A stretch of DNA of 64,000 nt, taken from the NCBI GenBank assembly GCA_030386875.1, contig CM059578.1:19701009-19765008 (forward strand), written 5' to 3'. This document shows, one piece after another, positions 1-10,306 of the stretch. Source of the stretch: Morinoia aosen. Lineage: Eukaryota; Arthropoda; Malacostraca; Amphipoda; Talitridae. The notes below the pieces were generated by a model. The model searched no databases, had not been told where the DNA came from, and saw nothing but the letters and a program-made list of their open reading frames with translations. The translations under genes were made by a program, and so were the position numbers. Each line of letters begins with the position of its first letter. Position 1 is the first letter of the stretch.

Positions 1-890
1 AGTTCACTCCTTGCTAATTCTTCTGTTTCTGTTGGTTGATTTTGTAATAAATTGAGTAAGAAGATTTTTTAGTTTCAAATTTAGCTTTATGTCTTCCAGA
101 AGCTTGTTCATAGCTGATATGTTTATATTGTTCATGGTACAGTTACAAAGTTTGCTTGCAACAGCTCGAAGTTTCGTAGTGTTTATCATGTTAAAGCCCA
201 GACTTTGATGTCTGGGTTATTCATCCATTCCTTATTGAATGACTAGTCGTACCATTTTGTTTTCTTCTTCTGAGGCTCCATGTTTAAGGCTATAGAAGAT
301 TAAACTCGACAGTGTCCACTGTGGCACAGATACAGGGAGGGCAGGGCGCACACATCAAAATCGCTTTAGGTGGCTGCTGTACCTGGCACACGCTTGTTAC
401 AAACGAATGTTTAACGAGCTTTGAACAAGTACTTCACGAGATTAATTTTCATCTCAGATTAATTAAAAAATATTCTCATTGGTGATGAAAATGTATTTGA
501 ATCTTGCTGTTATTCAGTAAGCATGTAATTAATGAACAATGAGATCATTGAATCAAATTCCCAAGAAGTCGATAGTGTTTACTCAGATTTCCCAATATCC
601 CTAGGATGATAGTGATTTCCCAAGATCTTGGGAAATTTCCCAATGGATGGCAGCTCTGGTGCCTTGTCGTCTGAAAATTTTTTAGTGTGAATGAATAGTA
701 ATGATATGTTTATTCGCTATTAATTCCATTCTTATTTTACAGTAAGTGTTAACACAATTTAGCTTCAAACTTCTAAGTTGCAGTATAATTCTACTTGAGG
801 AACCTTTGACAAGAAACAATATGCAAAATTTTCAATTCAGACGTACCGATAGTTTCGGTATCGGCCTTTTTCCATTATCTGTACATCACT
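1..890. other. AT-rich non-coding stretch
   Basis: I see no gene here. The only open frame (4-189, minus) has no recognisable motif. Near the right end, 846-893 holds a GATA/CGG-rich segment finishing in a 13-base motif (881-893) whose reverse complement opens the long foldback element at 1609. An end of a related foldback may therefore lie here, pointing away from the next one. Confidence 0.5.
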
Positions 891-974
891 AGTTTTCAAT
901 TTATTAGTAAGAAAATTAAATTTCGTAAATATCTGACGAGCTGAGTTATAAAATTACGGAATAACGATGTTTAA

Positions 975-1505
975 AGAAGAAGACATCAATATTTACTTAA
1001 ATTCGTTCGCGGAAATTAAGAATTCTCTTTCAAAGAATCTCCAAAGGAACACTTTTAAGAACGTTTTAAATGAATGATATTTTACTCGCTGATGCATAAT
1101 TTTTAAGTTATTAACCTGAGAAGTTATAGGAACTTAGTACATAAAAGTGGAGAAACGGATACGTAAATATGATTGAATACAGCATGACGTGATGCTAGGT
1201 TAAATTAGGTTAGGTAACGTTAGATTAGCTGAATAAACTAACCTAAAATAACTTAACTTAGCCATACTGACACTGATGGTTACCGCCGAAATACTGGGCG
1301 TATTTCAAGAATGCAGGTACGATGCAGCCGAATATATAATGCTACTTTAACCTGAACGTAATTCATGTTATAGCTTAAAAATCACGTATCAGCGAGCAAA
1401 ATGTCATTCGTGTAAAGCGTTCTTATATGAGCGCTTTTAGTGATTCTTTAAAACAGAGGTCGTGATTTCCGTGAACGCATTAAAGTAAATACTGACCGAA
1501 TAAAA
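975..1505. mobile_element. Foldback MITE, family F, copy 1
   Basis: The segment about 982-1125 is an imperfect inverted repeat of about 1368-1498, giving arms of roughly 130 bp. The interior (1190-1265) is rich in AGGTTA/TAACCT words. The same arrangement, arms and core alike, recurs at 33624-34181 and, more diverged, at 34645-35615, so this is a dispersed non-autonomous family. No coding capacity is seen. The exact ends and target duplications are not defined. Confidence 0.75.
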
Positions 1506-1608
1506 CTCCTTAATCACCTGATGAACACTAGCATCATTGATGAGTTAGAGTTGAATTATATTTTGAATTGAGGAGCTTCCTACTAGCAAACGTTGCGTGA
1601 TCGTAGGC

Positions 1609-3366
1609 TAGTGATGTACAGATATATCGGTAGCGGCAAGATCTGGCCGATATTTCATCGATACTTTCCAATAATACGTACTTTATCGTGAAAATGAGGT
1701 CATAATTCGTTAAAAGAAAAGTATAATCAACTAAAGAGCCTATTCATACCAAGTAAATTAGCTAAATGTTGCATTACATCGTTTAATCAGGCCCGCTAAG
1801 TGAATTTACTACGTTGAATTCCCGATGTCACGGACGGTTTGTAAGTCAAAACTTTGTGGCATAAATAGTTGAACACAGTGGGGACATAAAATTATTATAC
1901 TTTTACAACTAAAACATTTTTAGCTAACAAAAATTAAACCTATCATATATAGTTGAAAGTGCATTTTAAAGTTTTTATAAATTCAACATCAATTTAGCAT
2001 GCAAATCGCCGTTCATCACAAATCTTGCATTTTTCTTCTATTTTAAGATGTTTGAAAAAAATCACGAATAATTTTATAGTTGGTTGCGGTTAGCGCATCT
2101 CTCCGGTTTCGGATCCTATCGAATTTTAATGTTTTCTTTTCGTCAAAGTATGTATTTTGGTGTGAAAAACATGAAAATGATAACCATATTACGGAGAAAT
2201 TATTGTTTCGGTCTACTTTTGAAAACATTTGCTATTACAACTGGTCTACATTACTTTGCAATACGGTTAGAAACATCTATTGCAAGGATTTCATTTTGTT
2301 TTTTTATTGCAACAATATAGTTAACAAAGCTAGAGCAGTTCTATTATTCCTAACCGAAAACATTATTGTTAATATTGTTATATTATTAGATACATTAGTT
2401 AATAATCTTATTACATTACTCATGTTGGGCTTATAATGATTTTATTTTAATAAAATTGTAAAAGTATCGGTAACTTGACTTGGATTAATTTGAACTTGAC
2501 TTGGATTAAATTGAACTTGACTTGGATTAAATTGAACTTGACTTGGATTAAATTGAACTTGACTTGGATCAATTTGAACTTGACTTGGATTAATTTGAAC
2601 TTGACTCGGATTAATTTGAACTTTACTCGGATTAATTTGAGCTTGACTCATTTTAATTTGAAGTGAAAAAGGTGTAGTTCCAAAAGTGGACCAAAACAAT
2701 AATTTATCCACAAAATAGTTAGCATGTTTGTGTTTTCCACTCCAAAATACATACTTCGGCGAAAAGAAAACATTAATATTCGATAGGCCCCGAAACCAAA
2801 AAGATCCAAACACGCGCAACTAATTCTATAAGATTGTTCGTGAATTTTTCAAACATCGTAAATTAAAGAAAAATGCAATATTCCTAGTGTACGGGGATTC
2901 ATATTCTAAATTAAAATAAAATTATTCGCTTTGTAGTATTTGACGATTTACTAGATAAATAAAAATCGAATTTTCAGCTTTTTTGCATTAAATTTCAAAA
3001 ACTTTAACATACACCTTCAACTTTATTTACATAATTGGTTTGATTTTGGTTCGCCTGTTTTGTTGTTTAAGTATAATAATTTTATGTCGCTTCTGTTTTC
3101 AACTATTCATGTTACATAGCTTTCACTTACTGACCGTACGTGCCTCATCGGGAAGTCGAAGAAGTAAATTCAGTTAGCGGGCCTTATTAAACACTGTAAT
3201 TCAACAGTTTGCTAACTAATTTACTAGGTATGAATAGGCTCTTTATTTGATAATACTTTTGCTTTCATGATTTATGACCTTCATTTTTATGATAAAATAC
3301 GCGTTATTGGAAAGTGTCGGCCGGATTTTACCAACACCAGTAAAAATGACCGATACCAATACATCA
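1609..3366. mobile_element. Long foldback transposon with ~620-690 bp inverted arms
   Basis: Read as reverse complement, 2678-3366 matches 1609-2225 along its length, for example at the segments flanking the tip motif, the AATAGGCTCTTT-type block and the CCCGCTAA-type block. The arms flank a 450-bp loop that holds nine tandem 21-bp repeats (2474-2662). The arms are diverged, with indels, so this is an old insertion. No transposase frame is present. It is comparable in architecture to Foldback-type elements with long terminal inverted repeats; class membership is inference. Confidence 0.8.
2474..2662. repeat. 21-bp tandem repeat, nine units
   Basis: The unit CTTGACTTGGATTAATTTGAA repeats nine times with a few substitutions (AATT/AAAT variants and CTCGG variants towards the right). 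Because 21 is a multiple of three it keeps frames open on both strands, giving apparent heptad peptides. These are low-complexity products of the repeat and not evidence for a protein. It sits in the loop of the long foldback element. Confidence 0.9.
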
Positions 3367-3399
3367 CTTCATCAATAATTTTATGACAGGATTTTATAA

Positions 3400-3912
3400 A
3401 TATTTTTTAACGTTTCGATCCAAATTTCAAATAAAAAAGACAGTCATTTACATTTCTGTGCAACGGCCAAAAAGAAAGACGGTTGTATGCTGCATTGGCT
3501 ACTCTAACAGAAGCTTCATAAGAAAATGACGCTGGAACGCACAAAGAGCCGTTTTCTTCTAAAATTTCGCTTGTATTTGAGTTCGGACCCGTGACTTCGG
3601 GTGAAGATGGCGATTCTTCTTGTTGACGAGGAACGAGAGATGGCCGAACTGTTAGCTTCACCACCTCGGTCAATTGATATTTATGACGATTAATCGTTGT
3701 GGTGGGGCTGGTAGTGAAGGCAATGTAAAAGCAACAAAATGTGGAAACCAAACCTGAATGTCCCTCGTCCGTCTTCAGCAACCTCTGAATTGAAGGACGT
3801 TCTTGAAAGTGATCAACAATGTTTTCAGGTACATATTTGTGTGTGTGTGTGGGTGGGTGGGGGTGGGGGTGTTTATACCAAATATCTGATCGTAGCTACC
3901 AAATATCCACGT
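3400..3912. other. Unassigned stretch with open frames and a GT-rich microsatellite
   Basis: A 124-codon open frame lies on the minus strand (3407-3781) and a shorter one on the plus strand (3739-3927); neither has a motif I recognise. A short plus-strand frame near 3606 starts MAILLVDEE and could be debris of a transposase, but I cannot assign it. A (GT)n/GGGTG-type microsatellite occupies about 3838-3872, right after a possible splice donor (CAG|GT, ~3828). Confidence 0.3.
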
Positions 3913-4469
3913 GAATGTATTGGTTAAGGTTGCGCAATTGATTCATATATCCTAAATAAGGGTATATGATATTTAATATTGGTGTGCGGTTAGCATGGTA
4001 TGTTAATATTGTTGCTTCTTCACCCTAGAAAAATCAGAATCACAGGTGATCTTTGTACGAAGGATAAGAAACGCTCCCAGCTGCCAGTGTATGACGTCAC
4101 AACCATATGTATATATGCTCGTGACGTCATACACTGGCAGCTGGGAGCGTTTTTTAAGCGATTGCGTAGAGGTGGCCACCCGTGATTTGAAGTTGATTAA
4201 GGTTGCGAAGCGAGTGATTCGGTGGATGTAGAGTTGGGTTGAGGTTGATTTGAAACCATTCACCGGCCTAAGTTGGTTTTAGAGGTGATTTGAGGTTGAT
4301 TTGAAGCTGTTCACCGACCAAAGTTGGTCGCAGTATGGACGTATTGAGGGCGCAGTATGGTCGCGGAGACTGGACATTTGACCCTCAAATAGACGGTAAA
4401 CCAACCTCAAATCGTCCATGTTTCCACTCATATTCCACCGGTGCACCGTCCTCGATTTTCAATAGGAGC
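3913..4469. mobile_element. Hairpin repeat family D, copy 1
   Basis: The ~555-bp segment is nearly identical to 53751-54308, with unrelated flanks on both sides. It contains a perfect inverted repeat (4070-4100 with 4121-4151). A third, partial relative at 44412-44452 shares only the terminal ~40 bases in inverse orientation, which marks the right-hand sequence as a true element end. In copy 2 both ends read CTACCC..ATTG, suggesting short terminal inverted repeats; in copy 1 those ends have decayed. There is no transposase, so it is likely a non-autonomous DNA transposon. Confidence 0.8.
4070..4151. repeat. Perfect 31-bp hairpin with two TGACGTCA sites
   Basis: The left arm 4070-4100 and right arm 4121-4151 are exact reverse complements, separated by a 20-base AT-rich loop. 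Each arm carries the palindrome TGACGTCA, the consensus for CREB/ATF binding. The same hairpin occurs at 53908-53989 with one mismatch in the right arm. Confidence 0.9.
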
Positions 4470-4689
4470 CAGCAAACACAGAAATCTCAATGCACGCTGA
4501 TGCTGACCAAATTGCCTTAACAAATTCGATAGCTTATTTGAAAGAAACGCAAGCCAACGAATGCTTCAAAAAAATTGAAATCATGTTATGAGTAAAACTG
4601 CCTTATACTTAACGCAAGGAAAAGGCATAGATTATTTTTGAATCAAAGAATCCGGTCAGACAATTCCCAAATTTTACGTTGACTTTTGG

Positions 4690-5306
4690 AGACGACAGAA
4701 TCTTGGAAGACGAAAACCAAAAGGCTTCAGCTAATAGTTTGGGACTTGGAAGGCGGTGGGTATTTCAACATGACATTGACCCAAAGCACAAGGCTAAGTC
4801 TACAACTACCTGTTCGAAAGAAATAAGATAAATGTGCTGTCATGGCCTTCGATGAGTCCTGATCTGCATCCCATTGAAAACTTGTGGCAAAAATTAAAAG
4901 TCAACATCAACAAAAGAGCTCCAGAGAATCTTCAGGAATTGACACTCATCGCCATTAAAGAACGAATCAATATTTCATCTGAAACTACGAAAAAACTTGT
5001 CAAAAACTTTAATAAAGAAGATGAAAAGTCACGCTATTGATTATTAAAAATGTACTCAAACGGTAGATTCACCTCAATAAATTGTAATACTACACACTGT
5101 ATGAATAATTTTGTCCTGTGTTCCTGAAGTTCAGCTTGTTAAATCTTCCAAAAATAATATTTTGTTCTAGAAACTTCGTATTATTGTCACTAATATGTTC
5201 TTTACACCCTATGAAAATCTTGTGCATGTGGCAACAATATTTTTTGAGAAATTCTAGAAAATTTTGAAAGACGAGGGGTGTACGAATAATTTCGTCGCTA
5301 ACTGTA
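4690..5306 (+). pseudogene. Tc1-like transposase, 3' part with right terminal repeat
   Basis: The open stretch 4834-5040 encodes a peptide with WPSMSPDLHPIENLWQ, the block around the catalytic glutamate of Tc1 family DD34E transposases. Just upstream (about 4745-4800) a decayed frame reads GRRWVFQHDIDPKH, the block around the second aspartate. Frameshifts and stops separate the two. The sequence ends at 5281-5306 with a Tc1-type terminal repeat closing in ...CTGTA, consistent with a TA target. The N-terminal DNA-binding half and left terminal repeat are missing. It is inactive. Confidence 0.85.
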
Positions 5307-5880
5307 TGTCTTTCAAGAAACGCGTGGAAACAATTTGCAACAAAATTGGCGGAACATTTTTTCCATCGCGTTAGGAATACACTTGAAGAAAAATCTAGAT
5401 TATTGGTATTTTAGTCTTTAGTATTATCGCGTTCGGACTATTGTTGTCTTCCCAGTCTAGTCTGGGAAGACATACCTCAAGATCGTTGAAAGCAACTTCT
5501 AAAATGCATGAACTTGTCAGCAAGTTCTGTGCAAAATTAATCTCAGGAAATGCGATTTTAGAAAACTTGTCTACAGTAGACCCCAATATCAGAAAGAGCT
5601 AACATTCATTAAGCCCGACAAGTGTTCTCGGGAGAGTAATGCAGAAGTTGTAAAATTTCTTGTACCCAATATACCGAAGAAAAAACATGTCGTAGGAATA
5701 GTGTCTTACTTAGTTATCATTCATCTAACCTTGGGCAGACAAATTATTCTCTCAGTTGCTAGAGCTATTTTGCGGAATAAGCTTCCCCGGCATATCAAAA
5801 ACTTAGAACTGTAAAAGGAATTCAAGGCAAACGTCTCAAGGCATTTCGTCTCTCTGTCATAGAGAATAACGTACTGTAAT
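5307..5880 (+). pseudogene. Decayed 3' end of a LINE-A ORF2 (copy A3)
   Basis: Directly after the Tc1 end, the plus strand reads MSFKKRVETICNKIGGTFF, matching MSFKSHVENICNKIYGTLM of LINE-A (8388-8963, minus). Further on it reads VWEDIPQ and, near 5710-5878, a frame like YHSSNLGQ...FKANVSRHFVSLS, matching the LINE-A C-terminus. Several stops and frameshifts make it non-functional. It belongs to an older subfamily than LINE-A. Confidence 0.7.
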
Positions 5881-6483
5881 ATTCCATTGTAAACTCAAAT
5901 TAAGCGATTAACCGTTTTGCCTTAATTCCGTTCCCAACTACTTTGAGGTCAATGATTCAAATTTGTGAAGGTGAAATACCTGTACTTTTTTTCATTCAGA
6001 AACTTAAAAATTAAGAAAATTCCGAGGGAATTAATCATCTTTACTAAAAAATGTTTCGGAGTCCTGCTCCATCATCCGTTCAAAAAACAAATGATTACGT
6101 CTGAAATAATAGATCAAAATAATATGAATTGCAGGTAGTGAAATATATGATGGGAGTAAAACAAAAGTATGTCTCAGAAAAAAGCAAAAATTGCGTAAAT
6201 AAGAAACCAATTTGGGCTGGTGATGAAGAGGTTTCTAACTACTTACTATTTGCCCAGAGTATGAACTATCCATATTGTTCCGATCAAGGTTTTGCTTGAA
6301 AATATGTAAGGACTAAAATCCTAAGGTTTTAAGGGTCTGAGCTGCTTACAATTTTGAAATTGGCAAGAGATATATATAGGGACACTACATTTTTCGGCAT
6401 AATTTCATATTGCTGAATGGGATGGGTGGGTGTCATGCAACGCATTTGGTTGCCGAATTCATTATTCAATAATTACCCTTAAG
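5881..6483. other. AT-rich interval, no gene seen
   Basis: Non-coding AT-rich sequence between the decayed LINE fragment A3 and the 3' end of LINE-A. No motif, tandem repeat or RNA gene was recognised. Confidence 0.5.
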
Positions 6484-6509
6484 AAAAAAAAACGAAAAAC
6501 ACTATATTT

Positions 6510-6542
6510 CCAATAGAGATGGTACAACAGTACCATCATTGG
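6510..6542 (-). other. LINE-A 3'-terminal stem-loop, copy 1
   Basis: On the minus strand CCAATGATGGTAC and GTACCATCTCTATTGG flank a short loop, forming a stem about 25 bases before the element end. The second LINE-A copy has the same stem at 47659-47691 with a different loop. In LINEs a 3' stem-loop is commonly the reverse-transcriptase recognition site; that role here is inference. Confidence 0.7.
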
Positions 6543-8387
6543 TTTTTAAAATATCTTAAAGTTAATACACTTAGATGATACACACACACACGAGTCTTGT
6601 AGTACTCATGTCACTAGTCGAAAAGAAATGATTCAGGGCAATGTACTCCTAATCTTGCTTAATCTACATTTGATGAAACATGTAATGATAAAGAGATAAC
6701 ACAATTTCATGGACGATGCATTTTCATTGTGGGGCGAAAACACTTTTGACAGTTTACATTTACATGACATAAAACTTCGCAATTCTTGACGTCAGGAAAT
6801 GATATATGAATCGCGTGTTTCGGTTGATGTTCAAAAAACGTCATTTTAAAGAAGCATAAAAAAATAGAGATATATGTATATATATATATAAGCATGAGGA
6901 CCACGAAAATTATTAGTTTTGTATTTCTAATTAAACAATATTAACATAACGGCCATCAGTTGATAAGCATTTTATTTAATTATAAATGGATGATCCCACA
7001 ACAAATGTATAGTTTTTTACATGAATGCTTTACAATAATAAAGAGATGACGAGTTAGGTAATGTTACAAGTTGAGAATGAACAGAAAAAAGACCATTATC
7101 TCTAGTTAAAATGCTAGATCTCAGTCTAGTACACACATGTGTGCATATATACACGTAAATATATGCATATACACATGCAAATACATACCTACGTACATAC
7201 TTACACCTAACTCGTAAACATACACAAACACATTTCTATGCATCGAGGCAATTACAATACATACGCATTCTATTAAAATGCTGCGCGATGTTCTGAAGTA
7301 TAGGATATGAACAAATGAAGTTCTTTGACAACTTTTCAGTATGTGTTACTGCTTACAATTTCTAATGAAATATTGTTCCGATGTTTAATTAAATATTGTA
7401 TTGAAAAGATCATTGGTTGATAAGCGTTTTACTTATCATATGTGGGTGAACGCGCAACAAACATGTATGTACATTTTTTTAAATGCTTTAGAATAATGAA
7501 GCGAAAATGAAGTATTACGTAGTGACACATTCATCCATCTACGCACACATAACGTACACACGTACATGTATATACAGGTAAGCATGTGTGCAAATATCAG
7601 CGTAAACTAGTCTATATAAACTAGCATTCCAATCAAGAAACTCGGAGAAAATATCTTATATTACGGCATGAATTTTATGAAATTTACGTACTAAAAATAG
7701 TGGCACAAAACAGTCTACCTGAGTCAGAAACATGAAAACGATTGTTCTACAACGGTTCCCAAGTACAGAATATTTCCAGAAATACGTTAGGATTAGGTGC
7801 AGTCGTTATAATATCCTACTCTAGAACGTAAGAGATGTGATAATTAGCACTAAACTAGCATAACAAGAGCATTAATGGACGTGAACAAGAAAGAAAACAT
7901 ATATATCCTATCAGGGTTTCATATTAGAAAAAATCACTTTATCTGTGAAATATGGCGCAAAATATCTGCAATTGATAAACATACATAGGTACCACATATT
8001 ACATGTACAAGACATTTAACTCTGGATTGCTTGACAATAATAAAATGAAATGATGTGTTGGGTTGTGTTAAAATTTGGGAGTGAGAAAAATGCTGGTATT
8101 TATAGTTAATATAGCAGTTGCTAGTCCAGTGCACCCAGGTGTATGCGCACATATGCACTCTCATATGCGCGCATACACCCATAGCACACACATATACAAG
8201 TTAACATGTTTGCAAATCCCAGCATATAGGCGATCAAATTATAATACCTACGCATACTTCAAAACAGTATTACTGTTGTGTGATGTCTTGAATTATAAAA
8301 AAATGAGCAAGGGAGAGTGTTCAGCAATGGAGAAACCAGGCAAATGAGATTCGTCAATATTTATTCAGTATGTTCTGTGACTAAGAA
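6543..8387 (-). other. LINE-A 3' untranslated region
   Basis: About 1.85 kb without a convincing gene, running from the ORF2 stop towards the element end. It contains CA/TA-rich microsatellite patches (about 7126-7260, 7540-7600, 8130-8200). The same blocks in the same order lie at 45990-47660. A short open frame at 6707-6904 has a counterpart in the other copy, but nearly all differences change the amino acid, so it does not look selected as protein. Confidence 0.7.
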
Positions 8388-10020
8388 TTATTGTTGAGAC
8401 GCAAGATGACGAGTTATTTTGGCTTTAAATTCTCTCGGTCTTTGAAGGGTTTTAATACTCAGCGGAAGTTTGTTCCACAGTAAGGCGCCTGATATTGACA
8501 GAGCCTTCTGCACTTTGTGAGATGAACGATAGTTGACTAAGACATTATGGTTTCTGTTTGGCTTTTGCTTGGTTACAGTGGGTGGATGGAAGCGCACTAT
8601 CTCAGCATTGCTCTGAGGAAGATATAACAAAGAGAATACGTATTGCACCCTCTGCATGAGGAGCCTTTCTTTGATAGGAATCCAGCCGAGTTTGTTAAGG
8701 TGAAGGGTTACGTGATCACTTCTTTTGAAATTACCGTTGCATACCATCTTGGCTGCGAAGTTCATGCACTTCTGTAAATCCCTTCGAAGGTATTGAGGTA
8801 AGTCTCCCCATACTAGGCTGCAGTAGTCAATGTGCGAAAACAGCAAGGATTGAATGGCTAATAATCTGGATGTTTCGTCTAGCATACTCTTTATACGATG
8901 AAAAAACATTAAAGTTCCGTAAATTTTGTTGCAAATATTCTCAACGTGAGATTTGAAGGACATGGTTCTATCGAACTAGATACCTAGATTTCTAACTTTT
9001 TCTGATGCATTAATTTTATCATTTCCAACTGCGAGAGTATGATCAGAAGTTTTTTTAGTTGCATATTTGGATCCGAAAATAATGCATTGTGTTTTATTCG
9101 CATTTAATTTGAGACCATTTTGATCGCCCCATGATTTCAGGCTAGTCAGTATAGTTTCGGCTTTAATTTGAGTCTGTGGTATTTCCGATACAGAACTTGT
9201 TATTGCAATTTGAACATCATCTGCATACATTGAGATCCGAGCGTTAGAAGGCATTGGAGGGAAATCATGAATGAAATTAGAAAACAGTAGCGGACCAAGA
9301 ATGGATCCTTGGGGAACACCAAAATTGTTTTGAATGAATGGGGACAATTTGTTTTCTGTGCGGACTGCATGAGATCGATTTGATAAGTGTAACTTTCAAG
9401 CCATTGCATATCGACTCCCAAATTCAGTATTTTAAGCAAAAGTCTATCATGTTCGACGCTATCTAACGCTTTAGAGAGGTCGAGTAGCAGCAAGAGTGTT
9501 ACATTATTTTGATCGATGTCACTTTATATTATTTCAGAGATATTGAGCAGAGCGTCTTGAGGGCTTGTGTTTCTTCTATAAGCGTATTGATTTCGGTGGA
9601 ATAGATTTGACTCGTCCAGGTGAAATGACAATTGATTTCTCATCACTTTCAACAATATTTTGGACATGACAGGTAAAAGACTAATGGGCCTGTAGTTTGA
9701 TGCTGTATTTAGGTCACCACTTTATGCAACGGTCTAATAATGGAGCGTTTCTATTGGTTCGGAAAAATGTTGGTTGCTATTGATGTATTAATTATCAGAC
9801 GAATCCATGGTGCTGTGACTGGGAAACTGTCTTTGATATATTGAAGACTGATACCACCATGTCCAAATGCGTTTGTGTTTTTAATGAGTATAAGATATTT
9901 CTTAACTCCGATAAATCGACAGGACGTGGTCTCTACCGGACATCAGCCCTCGAGGGTGCAGTGGGGCGTGTATTTGCAATTGACGTTTCACCTGGATTGG
10001 CACACACCTCACTGAAAACT
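8388..10020 (-). pseudogene. LINE-A reverse transcriptase domain
   Basis: Minus-strand pieces in order: a decayed frame with SNYRPIS-like fingers near 9660-9720; LDLSKALDSVEHDRLL (9200-9493); GVPQGSILGPLLFS and the catalytic MYADDVQI with two aspartates (8976-9347); then NGLKLNANKTQ, VRNLGI and the thumb/C-terminal region MSFKSHVENICNKIYG to RPREFKAKITRHLASQQ (8388-8963). A stop replaces a residue between VRNLGI and FDRTMSFK, and frame changes occur near 9350 and upstream of 9500. The catalytic motif is kept, but the frame is broken, so the enzyme is not made. Confidence 0.9.
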
Positions 10021-10306
10021 TGAGCCCCTAGTTTTGAAAAGAATGTATTGAAATCCATGGCTAATGCCAAGGGATTTTCAAAATTGCTTATGCGGTCAAA
10101 ATTTTTATATGGGGCTACCTCACTAATGATTTCTCAAGTTCGTTTCGGGTTATTTTTAGCCGTTTTCAGTTCCTGGTGGAAGTGAGTTTATTTCGGTTCA
10201 GTGATTTTCTTTCGAAGAATTTTTTCATGTTCATTATATCTCATGTGTAAGGTACTGTTTGATCTATTGTTTTTGTACTCTCGCAAGTTAGCTTTTTTTA
10301 TTTTGC

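Noticed and set aside
2442..2819. ORF with QVQINPS-type heptad repeats (and the reverse-strand TWINLNL frame)
   Set aside because: Created by the 21-bp tandem array, whose length is a multiple of three; both strands stay open for that reason.
4070..4151. Hairpin read as a microRNA precursor
   Set aside because: Perfect pairing with a 20-base AT loop inside a dispersed repeat, present at two unrelated loci; a transposon palindrome is simpler.
6707..6904. Short ORF in the LINE-A 3' region with a counterpart at 47340-47491 ending ...NCQKCF..TMKMHRP
   Set aside because: Both copies keep the frame, but nearly every codon difference between them changes the amino acid, so there is no sign of protein-level selection.
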